Source: Sporocytophaga myxococcoides (GTDB lineage Bacteria > Bacteroidota > Bacteroidia > Cytophagales > Cytophagaceae). Taken from it: a stretch of 64,000 nt of DNA. This document shows positions 11,986-20,277 of this stretch, in pieces (the stretch's first letter is position 1; each line of letters opens with the position of its first letter). The notes below the pieces were generated by a model. The model was not told the origin of the DNA and made no database searches. It saw only the letters and a program-made list of their open reading frames with translations. The position numbers and the translations under genes were made by a program. The stretch is from NCBI RefSeq assembly GCF_000775915.1, contig NZ_BBLT01000012.1, forward strand, positions 120,877-184,876, in the 5' to 3' direction.

Positions 11986-12372
11986 ATGCAAAACACTGAC
12001 GACATTGATCTTATTCTAACAATGAATCCTCACGGATGGAGTACATGCTGGATCTTTATTGGCGGAAATTCTTATGAAGTAACAATCACACATGTATTTG
12101 GTGATCCTTATTATGATTTTATTAAAGCATTATCCAACCTGATCGAAGGTCAGGAAAGTGCTTCATTCTTTTGGTCCGGCGAACCTGGAGGGGAGAAATT
12201 TGAACTAAGAAGAATAAAAGAGAGGAAACATATGCTGCACGTTGAAGTACTAGGATTTAAAGAGACTTATGGAGAAAAGATAAAAGAGTTTACCCCCGCT
12301 GTAGAATTTGAAATACCGTTAAAAAGATTTGTAATCATTGCTTATCTGCAGTTAAAAAATCTTTCTTATTAA
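11986..12372 (+). CDS. Unknown 128-residue cytoplasmic protein
   Basis: I do not recognise a named family. An open frame extends upstream to a TTG at 11923, but the ATG at 11986, with an AAAGGA-like site upstream, is the more likely start because the extra 21 residues are Asn/Ser-rich and look non-coding. The protein is acidic and soluble, with no signal peptide. Visible features are HGWSTCWIFIGG, a DPYYDFIKALSNLIEG helix, and FFWSGEPGGEKFELRRI. Its shape recalls small immunity-type proteins in Bacteroidetes, but that is only an impression. Its TAA stop overlaps the ATG of the next micro-ORF (TAATG), making it the first gene of a three-gene translationally coupled unit. Confidence 0.65.
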   Translation: MQNTDDIDLILTMNPHGWSTCWIFIGGNSYEVTITHVFGDPYYDFIKALSNLIEGQESASFFWSGEPGGEKFELRRIKERKHMLHVEVLGFKETYGEKIKEFTPAVEFEIPLKRFVIIAYLQLKNLSY

Positions 12373-12476
12373 TGAAAGATAGAAATTACAGTACCAACAG
12401 ACAAAATGACTTTCCTTTTGACGAATTCATTAAGTTTGAAAAGATTGTTAAAGATTACCTATCGATGGACATATAA
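12372..12476 (+). CDS. 34-residue micro-ORF between coupled genes
   Basis: The start ATG overlaps the stop of the 128-residue gene (TAATG at 12370-12374), and its own TAA (12474-12476) abuts the ATG of the lipoprotein gene at 12477. The encoded peptide is mixed charged and aromatic (FPFDEFIKFEKIVKDYL core) with no signal or membrane segment. It has no recognisable family and could be a real small protein, a coupling leader or the eroded end of a longer gene. The exact fit between its neighbours is what argues that it is translated. Confidence 0.45.
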   Translation: MKDRNYSTNRQNDFPFDEFIKFEKIVKDYLSMDI

Positions 12477-13142
12477 ATGAAACTGATACAGAACCCCTCC
12501 TTAGCCCTATTTGCGTTATGCATTTTTCTGAGTTGCCACAGAAATACTGAAATTAAAGAGACAAACACTTCTCTAGTTCAAAATATAGATTCTATTAAGT
12601 ATATGCTACAAGATTCTACTGCTAATAATATAGTACAAGACTCTACCTTTCTCCGGTTTAAAAACACACTAAGATTACCCCTGATCAAATCGGTGAAATA
12701 CATATCCACACAGAATCATTTCGACCACATTTATCTTAAAGACAGTTCCTTTCAGGATAGCTTACTTAAATTTTTAAGATATTATAACAGAACTTATCAG
12801 AATATTGGGAAATATGAGACCTATTATGTGGATGTTTTATGCTTCCATGACAGCTCAGCAAGCCTCATATGCAATGGCGAAAATCTGCAATATGGATTGC
12901 TTCTTCTATATGATGAAGCTTCCAAAGAGGCTAACGTTTTGACCGTATCATATGGATTTCCTTTTGATTCTGAATATCATGAAATGTCATTTCAGATAAA
13001 AGATAGTGAAACAATTATACTTGAAATATCCGGTCAAACAGAGGGGGAAGAAGGAATGCCTGAAGATCTGGAAACTAGGAAAATAGTGATAAAAATCTCC
13101 AAAGATGGCTCAACAAAAACCAGTTACCCGACTGAATTTTAA
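12477..13142 (+). CDS. Unknown lipoprotein
   Basis: A 221-residue protein with a lipoprotein signal peptide: a hydrophobic stretch ALFALCIFLSC with the lipobox Cys at about residue 20. The mature part begins with Ser/Thr/Asp-rich linker sequence, then a region with alternating strands. A late acidic EGEEGMPED segment is visible. I recognise no domain. It is probably anchored in the periplasm or outer membrane. It is the third gene of the coupled unit starting at 11986 and directly abuts the micro-ORF. Confidence 0.75.
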   Translation: MKLIQNPSLALFALCIFLSCHRNTEIKETNTSLVQNIDSIKYMLQDSTANNIVQDSTFLRFKNTLRLPLIKSVKYISTQNHFDHIYLKDSSFQDSLLKFLRYYNRTYQNIGKYETYYVDVLCFHDSSASLICNGENLQYGLLLLYDEASKEANVLTVSYGFPFDSEYHEMSFQIKDSETIILEISGQTEGEEGMPEDLETRKIVIKISKDGSTKTSYPTEF

Positions 13143-13604
13143 AAACTTACCTACACAAAAAAAAACTGAGTTTATAATCCTGTTCAACACAGTCAGCAAA
13201 AGATCGTATATCATTAGGAATCAGAAAAATCATCTGAATATTCGATGAAGGGAGGGAAAATAAACCTGCTGATTATAAAACTTTACACTTTTACCAGATA
13301 AATTCTTGGGAACAAATTAAAAAAATAACTGTCTGGCAATTACCAATCGATAGACCATTGAGATTCATAACTATACTACCTATGTCTATACTCTGGAATA
13401 ATATTTGCCCATGCTCAGCTGTTTTATAAGGACATGAATATTTCAATAATAATGAAGGCTTTAAAAGAAACTATCAGATGCTCATAAAATACCATATACA
13501 TGTTATTGTAGTAAGCTGACTTTTTTATTAAATTAGTATACAACCTAATTAACAGAACATTTTTATCTCTATCCTATTTTTTTACACTAAAACATTATTT
13601 ATCA
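13143..13604. other. 462-bp intergenic region before the HMG-CoA reductase cluster
   Basis: No convincing gene. A roughly 60-codon plus-strand stretch around 13250-13430 lacks stops but has no start codon and no recognisable product, so it could be a decayed ORF. A promoter-like pair, TTG at 13506-13508 and TAAATTAG at 13529-13536 with a 20-bp spacer (one mismatch at -7), lies about 70 bp before the start at 13605. Confidence 0.4.
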
Positions 13605-14885
13605 ATGGCTTCATCCGCAGAAAAGACTAGAAACAGATTAAAAAACATAGGTTCTTTTGATATCATAGAAAAGCTCAAAGAAAATCTGAACAAAAATTCA
13701 GATACAGAAAAGGATAGACTCCCGATTGAATTAAAGATTACTGAAGAAGGCACCACCGAAAGACGGAACTTTATCTATTCTGAAACAGGGAAAACACTTC
13801 CTCTGCTATATGGGGAGCACTCGTTTAATAATCTCAATACGCTGGAAGGCAACATTGAAAACTTTATTGGAATGTCTATGATTCCTACCGGAGTGATAGG
13901 TCCTTTAAGGGTAACCGGCACTGATGATAACGGCGACTTTTATATTCCTCTGGCAACCAGCGAAGGAGCACTTGTAGCATCCTATCATCGTGGAGCAAAG
14001 GCTTGCTATCTGGCAGGGGGAGCTACATCGATCTGTCTTGTAGAAGGTGTCCAGAGAAGTCCGGTGTTTAAGTTCAACACTATTGTCGAGCTGGGATCAT
14101 TCCTTTCATGGGTCCTTCCTCTGACAGATCATTTCAGACACATCACTGAAAACACCAGTCGATATGCGAAGCTGATAGACCTGAAAGCAAATATTGAAGG
14201 CAATCATCTTATACTCATATTTGAATATTCTACAGGCGATGCAGCAGGACAGAACATGGTGACCTTATGCACCGATGAAATCTGTCAATACATCCTTGAA
14301 CATGCTCCTGTAAAACCGGAGTTCTGGTTCATTGAAAGTAATTATTCCGGAGATAAAAAGGCTACTGCCTACTCCTTCAGCAATGTAAGGGGCAAGAAGG
14401 TTACAGCTGAAATAATTCTTCCGGAATCCATAATTACCAGCGTGCTTAAAACAACTGCAAGAGCAATGGCTGAGTACTGGAGGACATCAACTGTAGGAGT
14501 GATACAAAGCGGCGCTATAGGAGCTCAGGGACACATCGCCAATGGTCTTACAGCTTTGTTCATTGCCACTGGTCAAGACGTGGCCTGCATTTCTGAAGCA
14601 GCTGTCGGAATCACCAGGATGGAAGAAAAAGAAGATGGCGCTCTCTACGCATCCGTTACTTTACCCAATCTCATTGTAGGCACAGTAGGTGGTGGAACAG
14701 CGCTGCCTACTCAGAAAGAATGTCTTGAACTAATGGATTGTGCCGGTGAAGGGAAAGCCAGAAAATTTGCAGAGATATGCGGAGCTGTTGTGCTTGCAGG
14801 AGAGCTGTCAATTGCAGCAGCATTATCCTCAGGTCATTTTACAGGCGCTCATAAAAAGTTGGGGAGGAAAAAGGTAAAATCATAA
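13605..14885 (+). CDS. HMG-CoA reductase, class I-like
   Basis: Reduces HMG-CoA to mevalonate with NAD(P)H. It is 426 residues. Family landmarks in order are ENFIGMSMIPTGVIGPL (substrate loop), ATSEGALVAS with the catalytic Glu, GDAAGQNM (the GDAMGMN equivalent with the catalytic Asp), GDKKATAYSF with the catalytic Lys followed by RGKKVTAE, VGGGTALPTQ, and a C-terminal GHFTGAHKK with the candidate catalytic His. The NYxxDKK-RGKKVxAE spacing resembles class I (eukaryotic/archaeal) rather than class II enzymes. It heads a run of seven co-directional genes, separated from the next by a long hairpin. It may serve a dedicated pathway rather than bulk isoprenoid supply. Confidence 0.92.
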   Translation: MASSAEKTRNRLKNIGSFDIIEKLKENLNKNSDTEKDRLPIELKITEEGTTERRNFIYSETGKTLPLLYGEHSFNNLNTLEGNIENFIGMSMIPTGVIGPLRVTGTDDNGDFYIPLATSEGALVASYHRGAKACYLAGGATSICLVEGVQRSPVFKFNTIVELGSFLSWVLPLTDHFRHITENTSRYAKLIDLKANIEGNHLILIFEYSTGDAAGQNMVTLCTDEICQYILEHAPVKPEFWFIESNYSGDKKATAYSFSNVRGKKVTAEIILPESIITSVLKTTARAMAEYWRTSTVGVIQSGAIGAQGHIANGLTALFIATGQDVACISEAAVGITRMEEKEDGALYASVTLPNLIVGTVGGGTALPTQKECLELMDCAGEGKARKFAEICGAVVLAGELSIAAALSSGHFTGAHKKLGRKKVKS

Positions 14886-14895
14886 CATCAATCCG

Positions 14896-14928
14896 ATTGA
14901 TGCCATCGCTTTAAGCGATGGCATCAAT
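14896..14928 (+). terminator. Perfect 15-bp hairpin between HMG-CoA reductase and UbiA genes
   Basis: Stem ATTGATGCCATCGCT / AGCGATGGCATCAAT with a 3-nt loop (TTA), perfectly paired. The following tract is only TTTAAAG, so it is a poor intrinsic terminator on the plus strand. It could be a partial attenuator or an RNA-processing and stability element that sets the ratio of reductase to downstream enzymes. Confidence 0.6.
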
Positions 14929-14957
14929 TTAAAGATTCAGGGTGCTTTTTTAACACA

Positions 14958-15920
14958 ATGGCAACAACACAATTAAACGAATTCAGCAAGGCGACAGAAA
15001 ACAATTCCAGCTTTCTGAAAAGGTCTTATATATATCAGAAAGAAAGATTTCCAATTGCGGGTCATGGGCTACTTATCACTGCTTTCAGCTTTTCTGCAAT
15101 TTCCTATTCCCGCATCTGCAGAGGACTTACAGACTTCGTATCCATGGACATTTTCCTTCCAGGAGTATTCATAACAATAAGTCTTTTCCTTCTACTAAGA
15201 ATCTCTGACGAATTTAAAGATGCTGATGATGATGCGAAATTCAGAAGACATCTTCCCGTACCGAGAGGACTTATCACTTTTCGTGAACTAAAAATCACGG
15301 CCATAGCGGCCTTCATTTCACAGTTATTTGTAATGGCCTTTTGTTTTCCTGCTATGTGGAGTATTTATACAATAGTTATAATCTATCTGCTCCTGATGGG
15401 AAAAGAATTTTTCATTGCAGAGTGGCTGAAAAAACATCAGCTATGGTATGTCATCTCACACATGCTGATAGTGCCTCTCATAGACGTTTTCGCAAGCGGA
15501 CTGGATTGGAAACTCGCTGGTGCAAATCCACCTGCAGGTCTTATATTCTTTTTTACAGTTTCTTTTATGAATGGTATTGTTCTGGAAATCGGTCGCAAAA
15601 TTAGACCTGCTGAAGAAGAACAGAAAGGAGTGCTCACCTATTCATCAATGCTCGGTCCCACAAGAGCGACAGTTTTATGGATAGCAGCTCTTTCAGCAAC
15701 ACTAATCCTGAGCTTGCTCGCGGCTTCGTATGCGAATCTCGGCACTACTCCTATTTACCTGCTTATCATCTTTTTTATACTATCTTCTTTTCCTGCTATT
15801 CTTTTTATCAAAAATAAAAATAAGAAGCTGGCAAAAACTATTGAAATCACAAGTGGATTATGGACCATAGCAATGTATCTTACGTTGGGCGGAATTCCAA
15901 TGCTCAGAGAGATCCTGTAA
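14958..15920 (+). CDS. UbiA-family prenyltransferase
   Basis: A 320-residue polytopic membrane protein with about eight hydrophobic segments. The first Asp-rich motif of UbiA enzymes is seen as RISDEFKDADDD at about residue 80, followed by PVPRGLIT, the usual RPLPxG context. The second motif is degenerate (EIGRKIRPAEEE at about residue 212). UbiA enzymes transfer a polyprenyl chain to an aromatic or glycerol-phosphate acceptor at the membrane; the acceptor here cannot be told. It starts 37 bp after the hairpin and is followed 11 bp later by the PEP synthase-like gene. A homologue active on a non-quinone acceptor would fit the lipid-type neighbours, but that is inference. Confidence 0.83.
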   Translation: MATTQLNEFSKATENNSSFLKRSYIYQKERFPIAGHGLLITAFSFSAISYSRICRGLTDFVSMDIFLPGVFITISLFLLLRISDEFKDADDDAKFRRHLPVPRGLITFRELKITAIAAFISQLFVMAFCFPAMWSIYTIVIIYLLLMGKEFFIAEWLKKHQLWYVISHMLIVPLIDVFASGLDWKLAGANPPAGLIFFFTVSFMNGIVLEIGRKIRPAEEEQKGVLTYSSMLGPTRATVLWIAALSATLILSLLAASYANLGTTPIYLLIIFFILSSFPAILFIKNKNKKLAKTIEITSGLWTIAMYLTLGGIPMLREIL

Positions 15921-15931
15921 CTCAGCAAGAG

Positions 15932-18517
15932 ATGTTCATCATCAGACACGATCAGCAGGAACTTATCGGCCGGTATACAATCGGAGGCAAAGCTGAAAAT
16001 CTTTTCAGGATGAAAGCCAGCGGATTTAATGTTCCTGACTGGGTAGTAATTCCTGATGAAACCTTGAGTACTACTTTATTCAACCAAACAGTTGTTGATG
16101 ATTCAAGGCTTAACACATTTGCGGCTACTATTGTAGATCAGTTGAGCGGCACAGAATATTTTGCTGTAAGATCTTCGGCAATTGGTGAAGATGGAGCAGA
16201 TTATTCCTTTGCAGGAATGTTCGAAAGTTTCTTATATGTTCCATCAAGTTTATTAGGAGAATATATCATCAAAGTATACCAGACAGCAAAATCTGAGAGG
16301 CTAAAAAGTTATTGCCAGGCCAACAATATCCATTATTCTGGAAAGATCGCTGTAATCGTTCAACAGATGATTGGTGCTGAAGTGGCTGGGGTTGCCTTTG
16401 GCATTAATCCAATTGACGGTGACCATACAACAAAAGTTATCAATGCAGTGTATGGTCTCGGAGAAGGTTTAGTATCGGGGGAACTTAATGCTGACACCTA
16501 TTTTGTTAAAGAGCACAATAACTCATCAGTACTGGCTGAGAAAACCAACAAAAAGGTATTTGATGGAATGAAAGGAAAGGGTATTGTTTCAGCACCGCTG
16601 AGTCTTGAAGAACTAAACAACCCCACTCTGAATGAAAACAATATCAAAGAAATAAGTGCAGCCCTAACCCGACTGGAAAAGGAACTTGGAAAAACTCAGG
16701 ATATTGAATTTGCCTATTCACAAAATCAATTATATCTGCTGCAGACAAGACCTGTTACAAAAACAAAAAAAAATGAAGTAAAAAAAGACAATTACATTCT
16801 CTGGGACAACAGCAATATAATTGAATCTTATCCTGGCGTTACCACTCCACTTACCTTCTCATTCATCAGCAAATCATACGAGGGTGCTTATAGGTTGTTT
16901 GCAGAGTTCCTGGGAGTTGACATAAAGATCATCAATGAACATGAAAGCGTATTTGCCAATACGCTTGGACTTATTAACGGCCGTGTATATTACAATCTGA
17001 AGTCATGGTACCATATGCTGGCTTTGCTTCCTGGATATAGTATCAATGCAAGATTTATGGAAAAGATGATGGGCGTCAAGGAACGTTTTGACATTCCTGA
17101 GTCTTATCAATTATCCAGGACCACTGCATGGTGGAGGATTATTAAAATGGCATCACAGATGTATGGCAGATATTTATCGCTTCCTAAGAGGAGAAAGCAA
17201 TTTGTACAACTTGTAAATGAAACCATTGCAACTTATAAACAGATGAATTATGACTCCATGAGCTCTTATCAGCTGATGCAAGCATATATTAAGTTTGAGA
17301 AAACACTTCTGAACGAATGGAAAGCACCATTACTGAATGATTTTTTTGCAATGATCTGGTTCGGTATGCTTCAGAAGCAATGTACCCAATACAAGATCAG
17401 CAGCAATCCTAACATTCATAATGATCTGTTATGTGGCAGCAGTGATATTATTTCCGTACAACCTATACATAGAAGCATACAGATCGCTACCATTATTTCT
17501 GCTGATCCGAAACTGAAAGAACTATTTGCCGCATCCTCCCCTTCCGAGATATGGCAAATCATTTCAACGAATTCAGAAGAAAATTTACAGAAACTAAAAC
17601 TTGAAATAGATCAATATATAGATGATTTCGGAGAAAGATGCATTGGCGAACTAAAGCTCGAAAGTATCTCCTATACTCAGGATCCTACAGGATTCATAAG
17701 GCTTCTGAAAAGTTATATTGAATCCGCTATTACAGCTGAAAGTATTTCAGGCAAGACAGAAGAGTTGATCAGAAAAAAAGCTGAGGAAGAGCTCAATAAG
17801 AGTATTCACAATAGTTTCTTCAAAAAATACCGTATCAGAAAAACCCTTAAAAAAGCCAGGGATTTGGTCAGCGCAAGAGAAAACCTGCGTTATGAAAGAA
17901 CAAGAGCTTTCGGAGTGGTAAGAGAAATTTTCACACATATAGGAAAACGATTTTATTCCGACAACATCATAGAATCTACTCGTGATATTTTCTATTTAAC
18001 CAAAGAAGAAATTTTTGCATATATAGAAGGAAGATCTGTATCTTCTGATCTGAAATCATTAATACGCCTGAGAAAATGCGAATATGAAAAATACAGCAAT
18101 AGCCCCGTTCCTTCTGAAAGGTTTGCTACTTATGGGGCTGTATATCATTCCAACGATTTCTTCAGTACTGCAAAATCAGAGCCTCTGTCCGGAGCCCTCA
18201 AAGGTATCGGCTGTTGTCCGGGAAGAGTAAAAGCCAAAGTGAGAGTAATATCTCAACCAGATGAGTTGTCTTCCCTTGAAGGAGACATACTGGTTACTTC
18301 CAGCACAGATCCTGGATGGGTTACCTTATTCCCCTCTGCATCAGGAATAATCGTAGAACGAGGAAGCCTTCTAAGTCATTCTGCAATCGTATCAAGAGAA
18401 ATGGGGAAACCCTGTATTGTAAGCGTATCCGGACTTATGAAAACATTAAAAACAGGAGATGTTGTGGAAATGGACGGAAGTACAGGCGAGATCAGTATTA
18501 TCAGAAAAGTGTCATGA
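15932..18517 (+). CDS. PEP synthase/rifampicin phosphotransferase-like enzyme
   Basis: 861 residues from the ATG at 15932. An upstream in-frame ATG at 15860 lies inside the UbiA gene and is less likely. Three parts are visible. The first is an N-terminal PEP/pyruvate-binding ATP-grasp domain (about 1-300, with GGKAENLFRMKASGFNVPDW, VRSSAIGEDG, YGLGEGLVSGE and LLQTRPVT). The second is a central domain starting WDNSNIIESYPGVTTPLTFS (about 305-740). The third is a C-terminal swivelling domain with RGSLLSHSAIVSREMGKPCIV, where His816 is the expected phosphohistidine. This order and length match rifampicin phosphotransferase and related proteins rather than classical PpsA. The family transfers phosphate from ATP through His to a small molecule or pyruvate. 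In this operon its acceptor is probably a pathway intermediate. Its stop overlaps the next start (ATGA). Confidence 0.85.
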   Translation: MFIIRHDQQELIGRYTIGGKAENLFRMKASGFNVPDWVVIPDETLSTTLFNQTVVDDSRLNTFAATIVDQLSGTEYFAVRSSAIGEDGADYSFAGMFESFLYVPSSLLGEYIIKVYQTAKSERLKSYCQANNIHYSGKIAVIVQQMIGAEVAGVAFGINPIDGDHTTKVINAVYGLGEGLVSGELNADTYFVKEHNNSSVLAEKTNKKVFDGMKGKGIVSAPLSLEELNNPTLNENNIKEISAALTRLEKELGKTQDIEFAYSQNQLYLLQTRPVTKTKKNEVKKDNYILWDNSNIIESYPGVTTPLTFSFISKSYEGAYRLFAEFLGVDIKIINEHESVFANTLGLINGRVYYNLKSWYHMLALLPGYSINARFMEKMMGVKERFDIPESYQLSRTTAWWRIIKMASQMYGRYLSLPKRRKQFVQLVNETIATYKQMNYDSMSSYQLMQAYIKFEKTLLNEWKAPLLNDFFAMIWFGMLQKQCTQYKISSNPNIHNDLLCGSSDIISVQPIHRSIQIATIISADPKLKELFAASSPSEIWQIISTNSEENLQKLKLEIDQYIDDFGERCIGELKLESISYTQDPTGFIRLLKSYIESAITAESISGKTEELIRKKAEEELNKSIHNSFFKKYRIRKTLKKARDLVSARENLRYERTRAFGVVREIFTHIGKRFYSDNIIESTRDIFYLTKEEIFAYIEGRSVSSDLKSLIRLRKCEYEKYSNSPVPSERFATYGAVYHSNDFFSTAKSEPLSGALKGIGCCPGRVKAKVRVISQPDELSSLEGDILVTSSTDPGWVTLFPSASGIIVERGSLLSHSAIVSREMGKPCIVSVSGLMKTLKTGDVVEMDGSTGEISIIRKVS

Positions 18518-19605
18518 AAGCCCGAATTAGCGAAGAAGTTCCTTTTGATTTCATCCGTTATGCCAACTGCTGGGAAGATGCAGAGGTATTGCTGAAAGGC
18601 TTATCCCCTATACCAGGCGCGAGAATTTTATCCGTAGCATCCGGAGGTGATAACAGCTTCTCATTACTTTCGACGAATCCTTCTCTAGTAGTTGCCGCCG
18701 ATATTAACAAAACACAGTTGTTTCTCACTGAGCTAAAAAAAGTATCCATTCAATATCTTTCCTACGATAATCTCCTTGAGTTTCTTGGATTCGCAGAGAG
18801 CAACAAACGTATCCAGATGTTTAATGACATAAAAGGACTTATGAGCTCTGATGCACAAAAGTACTGGTCATCTCATCTTGAAGAGATAAACAAAGGGATC
18901 ATCAACAGAGGTAAGTTTGAAAGGTATTTTCAACTCTTCAGTAAATGGATACTTCCCCTTATTCACTATTCTTCTGCAACAGAAGAATTACTGAGGATAA
19001 AACCTGAAGAAGAGCAAAAGGAATATTACAGAAATCATTGGAACTCCTGGAGATGGAAGCTACTGTTCAAACTATTTTTCAGTCGGGCTGTAATGGGAAA
19101 AATGGGAAGAGACCCACAATTTTTCTCTGAAGTAAAAGTCCCCGTAAGTACTTACATTTTCCTGAAAGCAGAAAAACACCTGCAAAGTAAAGATGCTCAG
19201 GACAATCAGATATTGAGGTATAATTTGACAGGAAATTTTGGCACTTTATTACCGAATTATCTTCTCCCTGAAAATATTCACTCGATCAAAAGCAATATCG
19301 AACGATTGGTAATAAGAGAAGGATATGTACATGAGGTTGCAAAAAATTTCAAAGCTTTTCATTGCATGAACCTTTCCAATATCTTCGAATACCTAAGTAA
19401 TAAAGAATATACAGAAACAGTCTCCATGTTGCTGGAGACATCAGAAAAAGGATGCAAGATGGGTTATTGGAACCTGATGGTACCAAGAAGGATCTCCGGA
19501 ACGTTTCCCCAAAAGGTTTCGTATCAGAAAGAGCTGTCTCAGTTATTGTCACAGTCTGATAAAGGTTTTTTTTATAATCAGTTTATCATAGATGTAGTTG
19601 TATGA
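18514..19605 (+). CDS. DUF3419/BtaA-like aminocarboxypropyl transferase
   Basis: 363 residues from the ATG at 18514, which overlaps the previous stop as ATGA. A longer reading from 18316 runs through the preceding gene and is rejected. The SAM-binding part is RILSVASGGDNSFSLL with the acidic strand VVAADINKTQ. FDFIRYANCWEDAEVLL near the N-terminus and YWNLMVPRR near the C-terminus are typical of DUF3419. The characterised relative BtaA moves the 3-amino-3-carboxypropyl group of SAM to diacylglycerol to make homoserine lipid. No BtaB N-methyltransferase is visible nearby, so an unmethylated amino-lipid or a different acceptor is possible. Its stop overlaps the next start (ATGA), so translation is coupled. 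Confidence 0.82.
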   Translation: MKARISEEVPFDFIRYANCWEDAEVLLKGLSPIPGARILSVASGGDNSFSLLSTNPSLVVAADINKTQLFLTELKKVSIQYLSYDNLLEFLGFAESNKRIQMFNDIKGLMSSDAQKYWSSHLEEINKGIINRGKFERYFQLFSKWILPLIHYSSATEELLRIKPEEEQKEYYRNHWNSWRWKLLFKLFFSRAVMGKMGRDPQFFSEVKVPVSTYIFLKAEKHLQSKDAQDNQILRYNLTGNFGTLLPNYLLPENIHSIKSNIERLVIREGYVHEVAKNFKAFHCMNLSNIFEYLSNKEYTETVSMLLETSEKGCKMGYWNLMVPRRISGTFPQKVSYQKELSQLLSQSDKGFFYNQFIIDVVV

Positions 19606-20264
19606 AATCAGAAATCATGGATGTAATGATTCTTGCGGGCTCTATAATAGGGATTTTTGCGCTTTCCGAAATTCTTTACCATTTCCTTAAGGTTCGTACG
19701 GAGTATACAAGAAAATTTGTTCATATATCTACAGGCATAGTTACACTTCTTTTTCCGGTTATGCTGGGCAGTCATTGGCTTGTACTAATGCTCTGCTTTA
19801 GCTTCGGGGTGTTATTGATTATCTCACTGCGATTAAACTTTCTACCTTCTGTAAATGCAATAAAAAGAAAGTCTGTCGGAAGTATTGCATACCCTGTAGC
19901 TGTTTATGGAAGTTATCTCATTTATGAGTACTTCAATCAGAATATCTATTATTATCTTCCTATACTTATTCTGGCAGTGTGTGATCCTATTGCAGCGCTT
20001 ACAGGAAAGAGGTGGCCGCTTGGTCAGTATAAAGCAGGAGAAGAGTATAAAACCATAATGGGATCTTCAATGTTTTGCTTTTCGGCCATAATAGTTACAA
20101 TCACAGTTTTTTCTGTCCTGAACTTTGAACTAAACTACATTTATCTATTCACTATAGCCATAGTTGCTGCAATTGCAGAGGGCTTAAGCCAAAAGGGTTT
20201 TGACAATATCACTATCCCCCTCTCTGTAATCTGCAGTATGATTATAATTGATTATTTGTTTTAA
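19602..20264 (+). CDS. Phytol/dolichol kinase-like CTP-dependent membrane kinase
   Basis: 220 residues with about six or seven membrane helices. Motifs of the SEC59/DGK1/VTE5 and cytidylyltransferase-like family are visible: RKFVHISTG near residue 38, RKSVGSIAYP, CDPIAALTGKRWPLG at about residue 126, KTIMGSSMF and EGLSQKGFDNITIPL near the end. Members phosphorylate prenols or diacylglycerol with CTP. Next to UbiA and DUF3419 genes, a prenol or diacylglycerol substrate is plausible. The start overlaps the preceding stop (ATGA at 19602-19605). It is often auto-annotated as phosphatidate cytidylyltransferase. Confidence 0.8.
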   Translation: MKSEIMDVMILAGSIIGIFALSEILYHFLKVRTEYTRKFVHISTGIVTLLFPVMLGSHWLVLMLCFSFGVLLIISLRLNFLPSVNAIKRKSVGSIAYPVAVYGSYLIYEYFNQNIYYYLPILILAVCDPIAALTGKRWPLGQYKAGEEYKTIMGSSMFCFSAIIVTITVFSVLNFELNYIYLFTIAIVAAIAEGLSQKGFDNITIPLSVICSMIIIDYLF

Positions 20265-20277
20265 TACTTTTTGTTTC

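Noticed and set aside
18316..18513. N-terminal extension of the DUF3419 gene
   Set aside because: It reads through the phosphohistidine domain of the preceding gene in another frame; the ATG at 18514 overlapping the stop is better.
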